Source: JBDKGH01 sp039798265 (GTDB lineage Bacteria; Bacteroidota; Bacteroidia; Flavobacteriales_D; Sanyastnellaceae). Taken from it: a stretch of DNA of 24,705 nt. The position numbers and the translations under genes were made by a program. The DNA is taken from the NCBI GenBank assembly GCA_039798265.1, contig JBDKGH010000002.1:1-24705 (forward strand), read 5' to 3'. This document shows, one piece after another, positions 15,112 through 22,388 of this stretch. Numbering within the stretch: position 1 is the first letter of the stretch; each line of letters starts with the position of its first letter. The notes beneath the pieces were generated by a model. It had not been told where the DNA came from, ran no database searches, and saw nothing but the letters and a program-made list of their open reading frames with translations.

Positions 15112-15127
15112 CTTACACAAATGTAAG
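15112..15127 (-). promoter_or_regulatory. Candidate promoter of the FkbM-PhyH pair inside a perfect inverted repeat
   Basis: The minus strand reads CTTACATTTGTGTAAG: arms CTTACA and TGTAAG around TTTG. The exact -7 element TACATTTG (15118-15125) is inside it, so a protein bound to this palindrome would block the promoter. No -33 TTTG is apparent. A second small hairpin (AGAAG/CTTCT, 15099-15113) falls in the leader. Confidence 0.5.
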
Positions 15128-15141
15128 CGAGATCGCCTTAG

Positions 15142-16179
15142 TTAGCGATAAAAACGGGCATGATCTATTTCAGGATCGATCAATTTACCGGTTTTGATAT
15201 GTTCGATTAACTCAAGTGCAGCATATGGAGCCGTCATTACACCCTTGGATCCTAACCCGTTGAATAGTCCTATTCGGGGTTCTTCTTTTAAAAAACCAAC
15301 AACTGGACGTCGATCACGAATAGTAGGCCTATAACCGGCTTTGTGTTCAATCACCTCAATGGATGTTTTGATGGTTTCTTGTGCACTTTTTACCAAGAGA
15401 TCTTTTACTTCTTCCGTGGGATCAGCCTCCGGCACATCAAACTCATACGTACTTCCTAGCCTATATTCGCGTTGGGATAGGGGAATTATAAAGTGATAGA
15501 AATTGAGAATTTTATCGAATTCGAATTCGGACATTTTCACGCGTAGTACTTGCCCTTTGTTCCGCGTGAGTGGTATATGTGAAAAGTACTGCCAGCCTTT
15601 CATAGCCGACCCATTGCACACGATGATGCGATTGGCTTCGTGCTCATGAACGCGCACGCCATTGTCCGTTAAAAGCAAGTCACTTTCGAGCACTGCTTGC
15701 TCGCTGAGGATTTCTTTTTCCTTGAATAATAGACGAGCAGCGTTTAAAAAAACGGGAAGGTTCATCCAACCAGCTTGCTTTACAATTCCGTAACCGAATG
15801 GATGTTCTACGGTATCTTCAATTTGATCGATCCGCTCAGAGGTAAGGTATGAATCTAGTTCGGGGCGTGCGTCCCAATCGTTAGCGCTTTTGATATCGGG
15901 AAAAAGACGGACAAGATCTACTTCGTTGATGAAAGAAACGCCAAGTTGCTGTTCAAACTTGCTAAAAGTGTCTTTCATCAAGGGAATAAAAAAATCCGCT
16001 TTCCACGTTTTTGATGTTCGCTTGAAAGAAACGGGATTCCACATTCCAGCGGCTACGACTGACGAAGATTTTTCTAATCCTTGATCAATAATACGCACGG
16101 TATATCCTTCTTCTAAAAGAAAGAGTGCGAGAGTAGTTCCCGCCAAGCCTTGACCTAAAATGATGAAATCGTTTTTCAC
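15142..16179 (-). CDS. DAO-family FAD-dependent oxidoreductase (glycine/D-amino-acid oxidase-like), GTG start
   Basis: A 345-aa flavoenzyme. The N-terminal FAD-binding fold is FIILGQGLAGTTLALFL (GxGxxG at residues 9-14) with the ribose-binding acidic residue Asp32 at the end of the second strand. The C-terminal block HKAGYRPTIRDRRPVVGFL then GLFNGLGSKGVMTAPYAALELIEHI is the usual DAO signature. The nearest functional relatives would be glycine oxidase ThiO and the MnmC oxidase domain; the amine substrate cannot be told from sequence. The start is GTG at 16179, overlapping the kbl stop (GTGA), so translation is coupled to kbl. No membrane segment. The coupling suggests a role in glycine or aminoketone metabolism (inference). 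Confidence 0.85.
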   Translation of the reverse strand: MKNDFIILGQGLAGTTLALFLLEEGYTVRIIDQGLEKSSSVVAAGMWNPVSFKRTSKTWKADFFIPLMKDTFSKFEQQLGVSFINEVDLVRLFPDIKSANDWDARPELDSYLTSERIDQIEDTVEHPFGYGIVKQAGWMNLPVFLNAARLLFKEKEILSEQAVLESDLLLTDNGVRVHEHEANRIIVCNGSAMKGWQYFSHIPLTRNKGQVLRVKMSEFEFDKILNFYHFIIPLSQREYRLGSTYEFDVPEADPTEEVKDLLVKSAQETIKTSIEVIEHKAGYRPTIRDRRPVVGFLKEEPRIGLFNGLGSKGVMTAPYAALELIEHIKTGKLIDPEIDHARFYR

Positions 16180-17366
16180 TTAATCACACCAAGTTCTTTA
16201 CCCACTTTTGTAAAGGCAGCTATGGCTTTTTCGATATGCGCTGATTCGTGCGCTGCTGAAAGTTGAACTCGAATGCGTGCTTGCCCTTTAGCCACCACAG
16301 GATAAAAGAATCCTATCACATAGATGCCTTCTTTGAGCAGTTTGTCAGCAAACTCTTGCGACAAACGGGCATCGTATAACATAACGGGCACAATAGCACT
16401 ATCTCCATCTTTAATATCGAATCCAGCAGCTTTGATACCTGTTTTGAATTGTCGAATATTCGCCTCAAGCTTATCACGTAGTTCAGTGGTTCGTGACAAC
16501 AAATCGAAAACGGCAATCGATGCGCCTACTATGGATGGAGCGAGTGAGTTGGAAAATAAATAGGGTCGTGAACGTTGGCGGAGCAGCTCGATAATTTCTT
16601 TGCGTCCTGTTGTAAATCCGCCCATAGCGCCGCCTAGCGCTTTTCCTAATGTTCCGGTAATAATGTCCACACGGCCCAATACATTTTTGAGTTCTACGGT
16701 GCCACGACCTGTTTTTCCAATAAAGCCGGTAGCATGACATTCATCCACCATTACCATGGCGTCGTATTGATCAGCGAGATCGCAGATTTTGTCAAGCTGA
16801 GCTACATAGCCGTCCATTGAAAATACTCCGTCCGTAACAATCAACTTGAAACGGGCTCCTGAAGCGGCTTTGAGTTGCTCTTCGAGATCTTCCATGTTGT
16901 TGTTTTTGTAGCGGTAACGTTGCGCTTTGCACAAGCGCACGCCGTCTATGATAGAGGCGTGGTTAAGCTCATCGCTGATGATCGCATCTTGCTCGCCCAA
17001 TAGAGGTTCAAACACGCCACCGTTCGCATCGAAGGCAGCCGCGTAGAGTATAGTGTCTTCTGTATGTAAAAAGTCGGCAATTTTTTGCTCGAGCTCTTTA
17101 TGAATGTCTTGTGTACCGCATATAAATCGAACAGAAGACATGCCGAAGCCATGAGAGTCAATAGCTTTTTTCGATGATTCTAATACCACCGGATGGCTAG
17201 AAAGACCAAGGTAGTTGTTTGCACAAAAATTGAGCACTTCACTGCCATCACTGATGCGGATAAGGGCATCTTGTGGTCCTGTAATAATGCGCTCTCTTTT
17301 GTATAAACCAGCTTCTTCAATTTGCTTTAATTCAGCTTGAAGATGTTCTTTCATTTTGCCGTACAT
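16176..17366 (-). CDS. kbl: Glycine C-acetyltransferase (2-amino-3-ketobutyrate CoA ligase)
   Basis: A 396-aa PLP enzyme, the full family length, with strong similarity to E. coli KBL. It interconverts 2-amino-3-ketobutyrate plus CoA with glycine plus acetyl-CoA, the second step of threonine degradation through threonine dehydrogenase. Seen: NFCANNYLGLSSHP (46-59), SSVRFICGTQDIHKELEQK (77-95), DELNHASIIDGVRLCKAQRY (132-151), VMVDECHATGF with Asp208 and His211 that contact PLP, and TGTLGKALGGAMGG with the Schiff-base Lys242. No tdh is adjacent; instead the next gene, overlapping by 4 nt, is a DAO-family oxidase. It lies 60 nt downstream of rnc and could be read from the acpP promoter or from a weak one of its own (CACTTTTG upstream, one mismatch). 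Confidence 0.95.
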   Translation of the reverse strand: MYGKMKEHLQAELKQIEEAGLYKRERIITGPQDALIRISDGSEVLNFCANNYLGLSSHPVVLESSKKAIDSHGFGMSSVRFICGTQDIHKELEQKIADFLHTEDTILYAAAFDANGGVFEPLLGEQDAIISDELNHASIIDGVRLCKAQRYRYKNNNMEDLEEQLKAASGARFKLIVTDGVFSMDGYVAQLDKICDLADQYDAMVMVDECHATGFIGKTGRGTVELKNVLGRVDIITGTLGKALGGAMGGFTTGRKEIIELLRQRSRPYLFSNSLAPSIVGASIAVFDLLSRTTELRDKLEANIRQFKTGIKAAGFDIKDGDSAIVPVMLYDARLSQEFADKLLKEGIYVIGFFYPVVAKGQARIRVQLSAAHESAHIEKAIAAFTKVGKELGVIK

Positions 17367-17426
17367 GACTGTGTGGAATTTTTATGGCCACGAATGTAGT
17401 ACGCAAAAGTGAGATAGCTGAAATTA

Positions 17427-18152
17427 TCAGTTCATTTCATTTGGAAACAGCTGCAGGCAGGCCATACGCGCGGCTTTTTGTTCTGCGCTTTTTTTACTTC
17501 CGCCTTCGCCGGTACCGTATTCTTTGTCGTCGATTACAACGCTTACTTTGTAGTGACTGGCACCGCCTTCATTGCGGTGATAGAGTACTTTGAATTCCAC
17601 TACACGTTTGTATTTCTGACCCCATTCATGAAGTTTACTCTTAGCGTCGATATCGTCATGCACCTTGGTGTCGAGGCCATGTTGTTTGAGCAAACGAAGA
17701 ACAATGTCGCGTGTGGTGTTATACCCCTTATCAAGATAGATAGCGCCCACCAATGCTTCTAGAGCATTTCCCACAATGGAGTCATGCATTTCTTGTCTTC
17801 CTAAATTCAAGACAAGTAAAGTATCTACGCCTAGCGTAAAACCGATCATATTCAGGTTTTCGCGGCGCACTACCTTGCTTTTCATTTTGGTGAGTTCGCC
17901 CTCCGGAAGGAGTGGATACTTGGTGTAGAGATAGTGCGCAATAACGGAATCGAGTATGGCGTCGCCTAAAAACTCGAGTCGTTCATTGCTGTTTTTTAAT
18001 CCAGGTTTGATTTTGGCTGCTGCACTGCTATGTCGCAATGCTTGCTCATATAGACCATACTGGTTAGTGGAAATACCAAAGGCGTTCCGAAGGAACGCCT
18101 TTAGTTCTTTATTGCCTTTTTCCTTTCTAAAAAGGAGAAACTTCCAATTCAT
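17427..18152 (-). CDS. rnc: Ribonuclease III
   Basis: A 241-aa double-strand-specific endoribonuclease that processes rRNA precursors and structured mRNAs. The catalytic domain carries the signature NERLEFLGDAILDSVIAHYL (Glu57, Glu60, Asp64, equivalents of E. coli E38, E41, D45) and GNALEALVGAIYLDKG (127-142). In the second block the essential Glu132 (E. coli E117) is present, but the residue equivalent to the metal ligand D114 is Asn129 (codon AAT). The C-terminal dsRNA-binding domain is about residues 165-237 (SKLHEWGQKYKR, then GTGEGGSKKSAEQKAARMA). The start ATG shares one base with the fabF stop (TGATG), giving translational coupling in acpP-fabF-rnc, a very common order in Bacteroidota. 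Confidence 0.96.
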   Translation of the reverse strand: MNWKFLLFRKEKGNKELKAFLRNAFGISTNQYGLYEQALRHSSAAAKIKPGLKNSNERLEFLGDAILDSVIAHYLYTKYPLLPEGELTKMKSKVVRRENLNMIGFTLGVDTLLVLNLGRQEMHDSIVGNALEALVGAIYLDKGYNTTRDIVLRLLKQHGLDTKVHDDIDAKSKLHEWGQKYKRVVEFKVLYHRNEGGASHYKVSVVIDDKEYGTGEGGSKKSAEQKAARMACLQLFPNEMN

Positions 18153-19399
18153 CAGATCTTCCGGAAAATCGCCGAGGTGTTGTGTCCACCAAATCCGAAT
18201 GTGTTACTCATTGCAGCATTTACCGTGCGCTGTTGAGCCTTGTTGAATGTAAAATTCAATTTTGGATCTAACTCAGGATCAGGTACGCTGAAATTGATGG
18301 TTGGAGGAACGATGTTGTTCTTCAAAGCCAAAATAGTAGCAATCGATTCGATGGCACCGGCCGCACCCAAAAGGTGTCCGGTCATTGATTTAGTGCTGGA
18401 AATATTGAGGTTGTATGCGTGCTCATTGAAGATCTTCTGAATCGCACGTGACTCTTGCACATCACCCAGTGGGGTAGAAGTACCATGCACGTTAATGTAG
18501 TCGATATCTTCAGGCTTCATACCGGCGTCTTCCAAGGCATATCTCATCACGTTTGTTGCACCAATTCCTTCCGGATGTGGAGCGGTGATGTGATAGGCAT
18601 CAGCAGACATGCCGCCACCTACTATTTCACAATAGATTTTTGCGCCGCGGGCTTTAGCGTGCTCGTATTCTTCAAGAATCAAACAACCACCACCTTCTCC
18701 TAAAACGAATCCGTCGCGGGTTTGGTCAAATGGACGCGATGCTGTAGCGTAATTGTCGTTGTTTTCCGACAAAGCTTTACACGCATTGAATCCGCCAACT
18801 CCAGCTTCAGTAATAGCTGCTTCAGATCCGCCGCTTACAATCACATTTGCTTTACCCAATCGGATATAGTTAAATGCATCGATCAAAGCATTGGTGGACG
18901 AAGCACAGGCTGATACTGTAGTGTAGTTAGGACCACGAAACCCGTACTGAATAGAGATATGGCCAGAGGCAATATCTGCAATCATCTTAGGAATGAAGAA
19001 GGGATTGAAACGAGGCGTACCATCGCCTTTGGCGAATGTGAAACATTCTTCTTGGAATGTCAAAAGACCTCCGATTCCTGAACCCCAAATAACACCCACG
19101 CGATCTTTATCGAGAGTATCCGAAAGCAAACCAGAATCTTCTAGTGCTTCTTTTACTACGATAAGAGCATAGTGCGTATAAGGATCCATCTTACGCGCTT
19201 CTTTACGGTCAAAGTGGTCTTCCACATTGTACCCTTTCAACTCGCAAGCGAATCTAGTCTTAAATTTAGTGGCGTCAAATCTGGTAATCAGATTGGCTCC
19301 ACTCACTCCATTGATCAATCCGTTCCAGTATTCTGAAACAGAATTGCCTAGTGGCGTGAGTGCCCCTAAACCGGTAACAACAACCCTTTTCAACTCCAT
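18152..19399 (-). CDS. fabF: Beta-ketoacyl-ACP synthase II
   Basis: The condensing enzyme of type II fatty-acid elongation: joins malonyl-ACP to the growing acyl chain in the cytoplasm. 415 aa, normal length. Catalytic triad: Cys165 in TTVSACASSTNALIDA, His305 in NVHGTSTPLGD and His342 in SMTGHLLGAAGAIE, with Lys337 in STKSMTG. The N-terminus KRVVVTGLGALTPLGN is typical. It starts 24 nt after the acpP stop and ends overlapping rnc by one base, so acpP, fabF and rnc form one operon driven from the promoter at 19695-19724. Confidence 0.97.
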   Translation of the reverse strand: MELKRVVVTGLGALTPLGNSVSEYWNGLINGVSGANLITRFDATKFKTRFACELKGYNVEDHFDRKEARKMDPYTHYALIVVKEALEDSGLLSDTLDKDRVGVIWGSGIGGLLTFQEECFTFAKGDGTPRFNPFFIPKMIADIASGHISIQYGFRGPNYTTVSACASSTNALIDAFNYIRLGKANVIVSGGSEAAITEAGVGGFNACKALSENNDNYATASRPFDQTRDGFVLGEGGGCLILEEYEHAKARGAKIYCEIVGGGMSADAYHITAPHPEGIGATNVMRYALEDAGMKPEDIDYINVHGTSTPLGDVQESRAIQKIFNEHAYNLNISSTKSMTGHLLGAAGAIESIATILALKNNIVPPTINFSVPDPELDPKLNFTFNKAQQRTVNAAMSNTFGFGGHNTSAIFRKI

Positions 19400-19423
19400 T
19401 CAGGGTGAGTATTAGTGGTGCGA

Positions 19424-19660
19424 TTACTTCGCGTTAGCTTCGATATAGTCAATAGCTTGGCCAACAGTCACGATTTTCTCGGCTTGATCATCCGGAATAG
19501 CGATGTTGAACTCTTTTTCGAACTCCATGATGAGTTCTACTGTATCCAAAGAGTCGGCGCCCAAGTCGTTGGTGAAGCTTGACTCACGGTTTACTTCTGC
19601 TTCGTCTACGCCAAGCTTATCAACGATGATGGCGGTTACTTTCTTTGCAATCTCAGACAT
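19424..19660 (-). CDS. acpP: Acyl carrier protein
   Basis: A 78-aa acidic carrier whose phosphopantetheine arm holds acyl chains in fatty-acid synthesis. Ser37 in NDLGADSLDTVELIM is the attachment site; the flanking helices (AEVNRESSFTNDLG, EFEKEFNIAIPDDQAEKI) are canonical. First gene of acpP-fabF-rnc. The promoter is close upstream, leaving a short leader of about 28 nt, as expected for a very highly expressed gene. Confidence 0.98.
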   Translation of the reverse strand: MSEIAKKVTAIIVDKLGVDEAEVNRESSFTNDLGADSLDTVELIMEFEKEFNIAIPDDQAEKIVTVGQAIDYIEANAK

Positions 19661-19694
19661 TGTATGAGTAATTTAAAAGGTTAAAATGCGGCCT

Positions 19695-19724
19695 CAAAAG
19701 TAAATGAATTTAGCAACGCTCAAA
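19695..19724 (-). promoter_or_regulatory. Promoter of the acpP-fabF-rnc operon
   Basis: The minus strand contains TTTG (19721-19724; a second TTTG abuts it at 19725-19728) and, 18 nt downstream, TACTTTTG (19695-19702), an exact TAnnTTTG. Both elements match the Bacteroidota primary-sigma consensus. Transcription would start near 19688. Confidence 0.75.
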
Positions 19725-19828
19725 CAAATTTTTAGAAAGGTGTTAAAAAGCGACCGTTGATCGTGGTCTTTTGTGTTTGAAATACAGTGATTTAATGGTT
19801 TTTTACACCGCCTCTTTTTTGAGGGTTT

Positions 19829-19860
19829 TTTACCTTTTTACTACCCAATTCTTACATTTG
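19829..19860 (+). promoter_or_regulatory. Candidate promoter of the E1-rhodanese and glycan gene run
   Basis: TACATTTG at 19853-19860 is an exact -7 match; TTTA at 19829-19832 lies 20 nt upstream as a one-mismatch -33. Transcription would start near 19867, about 42 nt before the ATG. The 248-nt gap to acpP is otherwise T-rich and contains a small CCTC/GAGG hairpin (19811-19824) upstream of this promoter. Confidence 0.55.
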
Positions 19861-19908
19861 ATCTGAAAATGTCCGTTCCCTAGTGGTCTTTTCTCTAATT
19901 TTTCGATC

Positions 19909-21012
19909 ATGAAGGAAGTCCTAAACGATAATGAACTGGTCCGCTACAGCCGACAGCTGGTACTAAAAGAGTGGGGTGAAAAAGGACAACTCAAACTAAA
20001 AGCCTGCGCTGTCCTTATAATAGGTTGTGGTGGGCTAGGCAGTGCTGTTATTCCTATTCTCGCCGCAGCTGGTGTTGGCAAAATTGGTTTGGTCGATTTT
20101 GATCAGGTCAATCTTTCCAATTTACCCCGACAGCTGATTTATGATCAGAGTCAAATAGGAGCTCTAAAAGTAATCGCAGCCGAGCAGCGCATCAAAGCAA
20201 TCAATTCAGAAGTAAAGGTCGAAACCTTTCCCTTCCGTTTCGATGCTCATTCGACCCCAGAGGTTTGGAAGGAATACAATATTGTAGTGGATGCAACGGA
20301 TAATTTTCAAACCCGCTATGAAATCGACGCTTGGTGTTTTCTAAATAAGAAACCAATGGTCTATGGATCTGTGGACGGTTGGATTGGTCAAGTTTCGGTC
20401 TTCCATTTCCCAGAGCAAACAGAAGAAGGGGCTTTTTCTTACCAAGGTCTGTATCCCGAAAGACCACGCCAGGAAGCCATTGGTAACTGCGAAACAAACG
20501 GTGTAGTGAATTCAGCACCAGCTATTATAGGGGCAATTCAAGCCAATGAAGTGCTTAAGTTGGCTCTCCAAGTATCGGATATTCTTTTTGGGAAAGTTTT
20601 GGTTTTCGATGCATTGGAATTGACCTTTTCTTTTTTTACTTTGAATCGTTGTCCTTTTGTTATTCCTGTTTTCGAATTTCCTATGCACACCATTTCAGCC
20701 GAAGAATTAAACGATTTATTCTCGCGTGATTCAGAATTCATACTACTCGATGTAAGAGAAGAGTATGAACACGAGGATCTTAACGTGGGAGGCGAGCTCA
20801 TTCCAATGAACGAAATACCCAAGGAATACGTTCGTATTTCCAAGGATGTTCATACAGTAGTCCTTTGTAAAAGTGGTGTGAGATCTGCTCACGTGATCGA
20901 ATATTTGAAACGTGAACATGGATTTTCTAACTTGGCCAACTTGCACGGCGGTATCCTGGATTTCGTTAAGAAATTTCCAGAACATGCTCGCATAAAGCGT
21001 GCGGACAACTAA
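19909..21012 (+). CDS. MoeZ/HesA-like E1 activating enzyme with C-terminal rhodanese domain
   Basis: A 367-aa cytoplasmic ThiF/MoeB-family enzyme; the family adenylates the C-terminal Gly of sulfur carriers (MoaD, ThiS, CysO types), and the rhodanese part can pass on the sulfur. E1 domain, residues 1-255: VLIIGCGGLGSAVIPILAAAGVG for ATP (GCGGLG 39-44), DFDQVNLSNLPRQ with Arg74, DATDN with Asp131, and Cys194 in IGNCETNG as candidate thioester Cys. Rhodanese, about 258-367: ILLDVREEYEHED, active-site loop CKSGVRS with Cys320, and LHGGILDF. The zinc CxxC pairs of E. coli MoeB are absent (FSYQGLYP in place of CxxC at 177-180; C248 has no partner). No MoaD/ThiS-like gene is in the window. The next gene starts 2 nt after its stop, so it is transcribed with the glycan genes. 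Confidence 0.9.
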   Translation: MKEVLNDNELVRYSRQLVLKEWGEKGQLKLKACAVLIIGCGGLGSAVIPILAAAGVGKIGLVDFDQVNLSNLPRQLIYDQSQIGALKVIAAEQRIKAINSEVKVETFPFRFDAHSTPEVWKEYNIVVDATDNFQTRYEIDAWCFLNKKPMVYGSVDGWIGQVSVFHFPEQTEEGAFSYQGLYPERPRQEAIGNCETNGVVNSAPAIIGAIQANEVLKLALQVSDILFGKVLVFDALELTFSFFTLNRCPFVIPVFEFPMHTISAEELNDLFSRDSEFILLDVREEYEHEDLNVGGELIPMNEIPKEYVRISKDVHTVVLCKSGVRSAHVIEYLKREHGFSNLANLHGGILDFVKKFPEHARIKRADN

Positions 21013-21014
21013 GT

Positions 21015-22349
21015 ATGCCTAGTTATATAGAGTCTACCCTCTCTTTTTTTAATCGTCTGCGCCGTGCTTCAACGGTACAAAAAAGTCAACAAAGCGAGCT
21101 CGAATTGGCTGCGTGTCATTTGCTGCTCAATATGACTTTTCGCTTGCCAGAAAATGCCAAGTATGATCGATTGGTGGGGTTTAGAGTGCTGTGGCGAATG
21201 CTCAGAAGGCCCGCGCAAAATTGGATTCAACCCCTCTCTGGTAATGAAAACATAGCAATTGTGGGGGCCACTCATCGCAATCGCGAGTTGATTGTTGAAT
21301 ATATCGAACGCTCTTCAGGTAAAAAAGCCTCAGCCTATTTAGCAAAAGATTTTTCCGTTTTTCCAAAAAGCACTTCCCGTGCAGATCGGATGAAATGGTT
21401 CTTCTTTGCTCTGCATGTCTCATTGGATTGTTTTTTCTCAGATAAAAGAGCCAATAAGGCACTGATGATTTTTTCTGCAGTCGAAATCGCTTCTATTCTC
21501 GAGTATGTGGTAGAAAATAGGATTCAATATGTGTATGATTTTATCCCGTATGAGGTAGATGGAAATGCGCTCTCTTTATTGCTGAAGGAAAGGGGAGTGG
21601 GCATTACCAAAATTCCTTCTTCCGGCCCCCTCACTACTCACAATCGATGGATGGTAGGTGAGGAAATCATTCTTTCTTCTGCTTATCAATTGGAAGAGTT
21701 AAGGCTTATTGATGATACGATTCGTTGTGCCAAACGCACGGTATGGCCGCCTGAAAAGGCATTCACCTATCTTCATATTTACCAAAATCGTCCAGTGCCA
21801 CCGAAAAAAACAATCGGCTACTTTAGTCATGCCGAATGGATTCGCAGGGAGGAAGGTCATGGCCACAATGGTATAGATGTAGAAGGTACTGAATCAGAAA
21901 TGTGGCGCGATCTGATTCGCTTCATCAGCGAACGAGATGGGTACAAACTCATCGTTTTTCCTCATCCACACGAACGTAAGCCTGAGCTAAAAGAACGGAT
22001 GGAAAAATACTACCAGAATTTGTTTGGAGCTATTCCCTTCGAAATCATTGGTGCTGAGTTTAAAACGCCTCATGCCTTTCATCTGGTAGATGTAGCGGTT
22101 GTGTCCTATTCGACCATCATCTATGAGCGACTTTTTTGTGGGTATAAGTTGTTGATCGCAACCAATAAAATAGATGAGTTTCCTCTAAAGGGAAGTCCGC
22201 TGCATCATATTTGTTTTAAGAATTACGAGGACATGGCAGCTAAAATTGTGGCTGCCGAAAATCAATCGGACAACGAGTTCTATGAGTCTAATGGACTAGT
22301 GGGCTACCGCTATTTTGACCGTCCTGAATTGGAGGCTATGTACAAATAG
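21015..22349 (+). CDS. Unrecognised protein, possibly GT-B-like capsule/glycan enzyme
   Basis: A 444-aa protein with no signal peptide and no sure family. Two halves are visible. The N-terminal half (1-240) holds ENIAIVGATHRNRELIVEYI (78-97) and IQYVYDFIPYEVDGNALSLLL (170-190), resembling a Rossmann-like domain. The C-terminal half (260-400) has KKTIGYFSHAEWIRREEGH, YKLIVFPHPHERKPELKERM with the HPHER block at 317-321, and FHLVDVAVVSYSTIIYERLFCGYKLLIAT, with an S-x-S/T-x-x-x-E pattern at 364-371. A His-rich strand followed by such a loop recalls the second domain of GT-B enzymes acting on capsules or teichoic-acid-like polymers (KpsC/S, CDP-glycerol transferases, sialyltransferases); this is inference from pattern only. 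It follows the E1-rhodanese gene by 2 nt and precedes three glycosyltransferases, supporting a polysaccharide role. Confidence 0.5.
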   Translation: MPSYIESTLSFFNRLRRASTVQKSQQSELELAACHLLLNMTFRLPENAKYDRLVGFRVLWRMLRRPAQNWIQPLSGNENIAIVGATHRNRELIVEYIERSSGKKASAYLAKDFSVFPKSTSRADRMKWFFFALHVSLDCFFSDKRANKALMIFSAVEIASILEYVVENRIQYVYDFIPYEVDGNALSLLLKERGVGITKIPSSGPLTTHNRWMVGEEIILSSAYQLEELRLIDDTIRCAKRTVWPPEKAFTYLHIYQNRPVPPKKTIGYFSHAEWIRREEGHGHNGIDVEGTESEMWRDLIRFISERDGYKLIVFPHPHERKPELKERMEKYYQNLFGAIPFEIIGAEFKTPHAFHLVDVAVVSYSTIIYERLFCGYKLLIATNKIDEFPLKGSPLHHICFKNYEDMAAKIVAAENQSDNEFYESNGLVGYRYFDRPELEAMYK

Positions 22350-22357
22350 GCATTGCC

Positions 22358-22365
22358 TATCTTTG
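22358..22365 (+). promoter_or_regulatory. Candidate internal -7 element before the GT2 gene
   Basis: TATCTTTG is an exact TAnnTTTG match 9 nt after the preceding stop and 23 nt before the ATG at 22389. No good -33 is present. If used, it gives the glycosyltransferases a promoter separate from the E1-rhodanese gene. Confidence 0.4.
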
Positions 22366-22388
22366 CTCCACTAAACCAAGGCTATTGC

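Noticed and set aside
16483..16740. Minus-strand open frame of 85 codons in another frame of kbl
   Set aside because: It overlaps the highly conserved catalytic core of kbl and has no domain, promoter or start context of its own.
19811..19830. CCTC/GAGG hairpin followed by a T-run, resembling a plus-strand terminator
   Set aside because: No plus-strand gene precedes it, the stem is only 4 bp, and it lies upstream of the promoter of the next gene.
15142..21012. Possible thiamine-thiazole cluster (glycine-oxidase-like and ThiF-like genes in one window)
   Set aside because: The two genes are about 3.7 kb apart, on opposite strands, and no thiS, thiG, thiC, thiE or TPP riboswitch is present.
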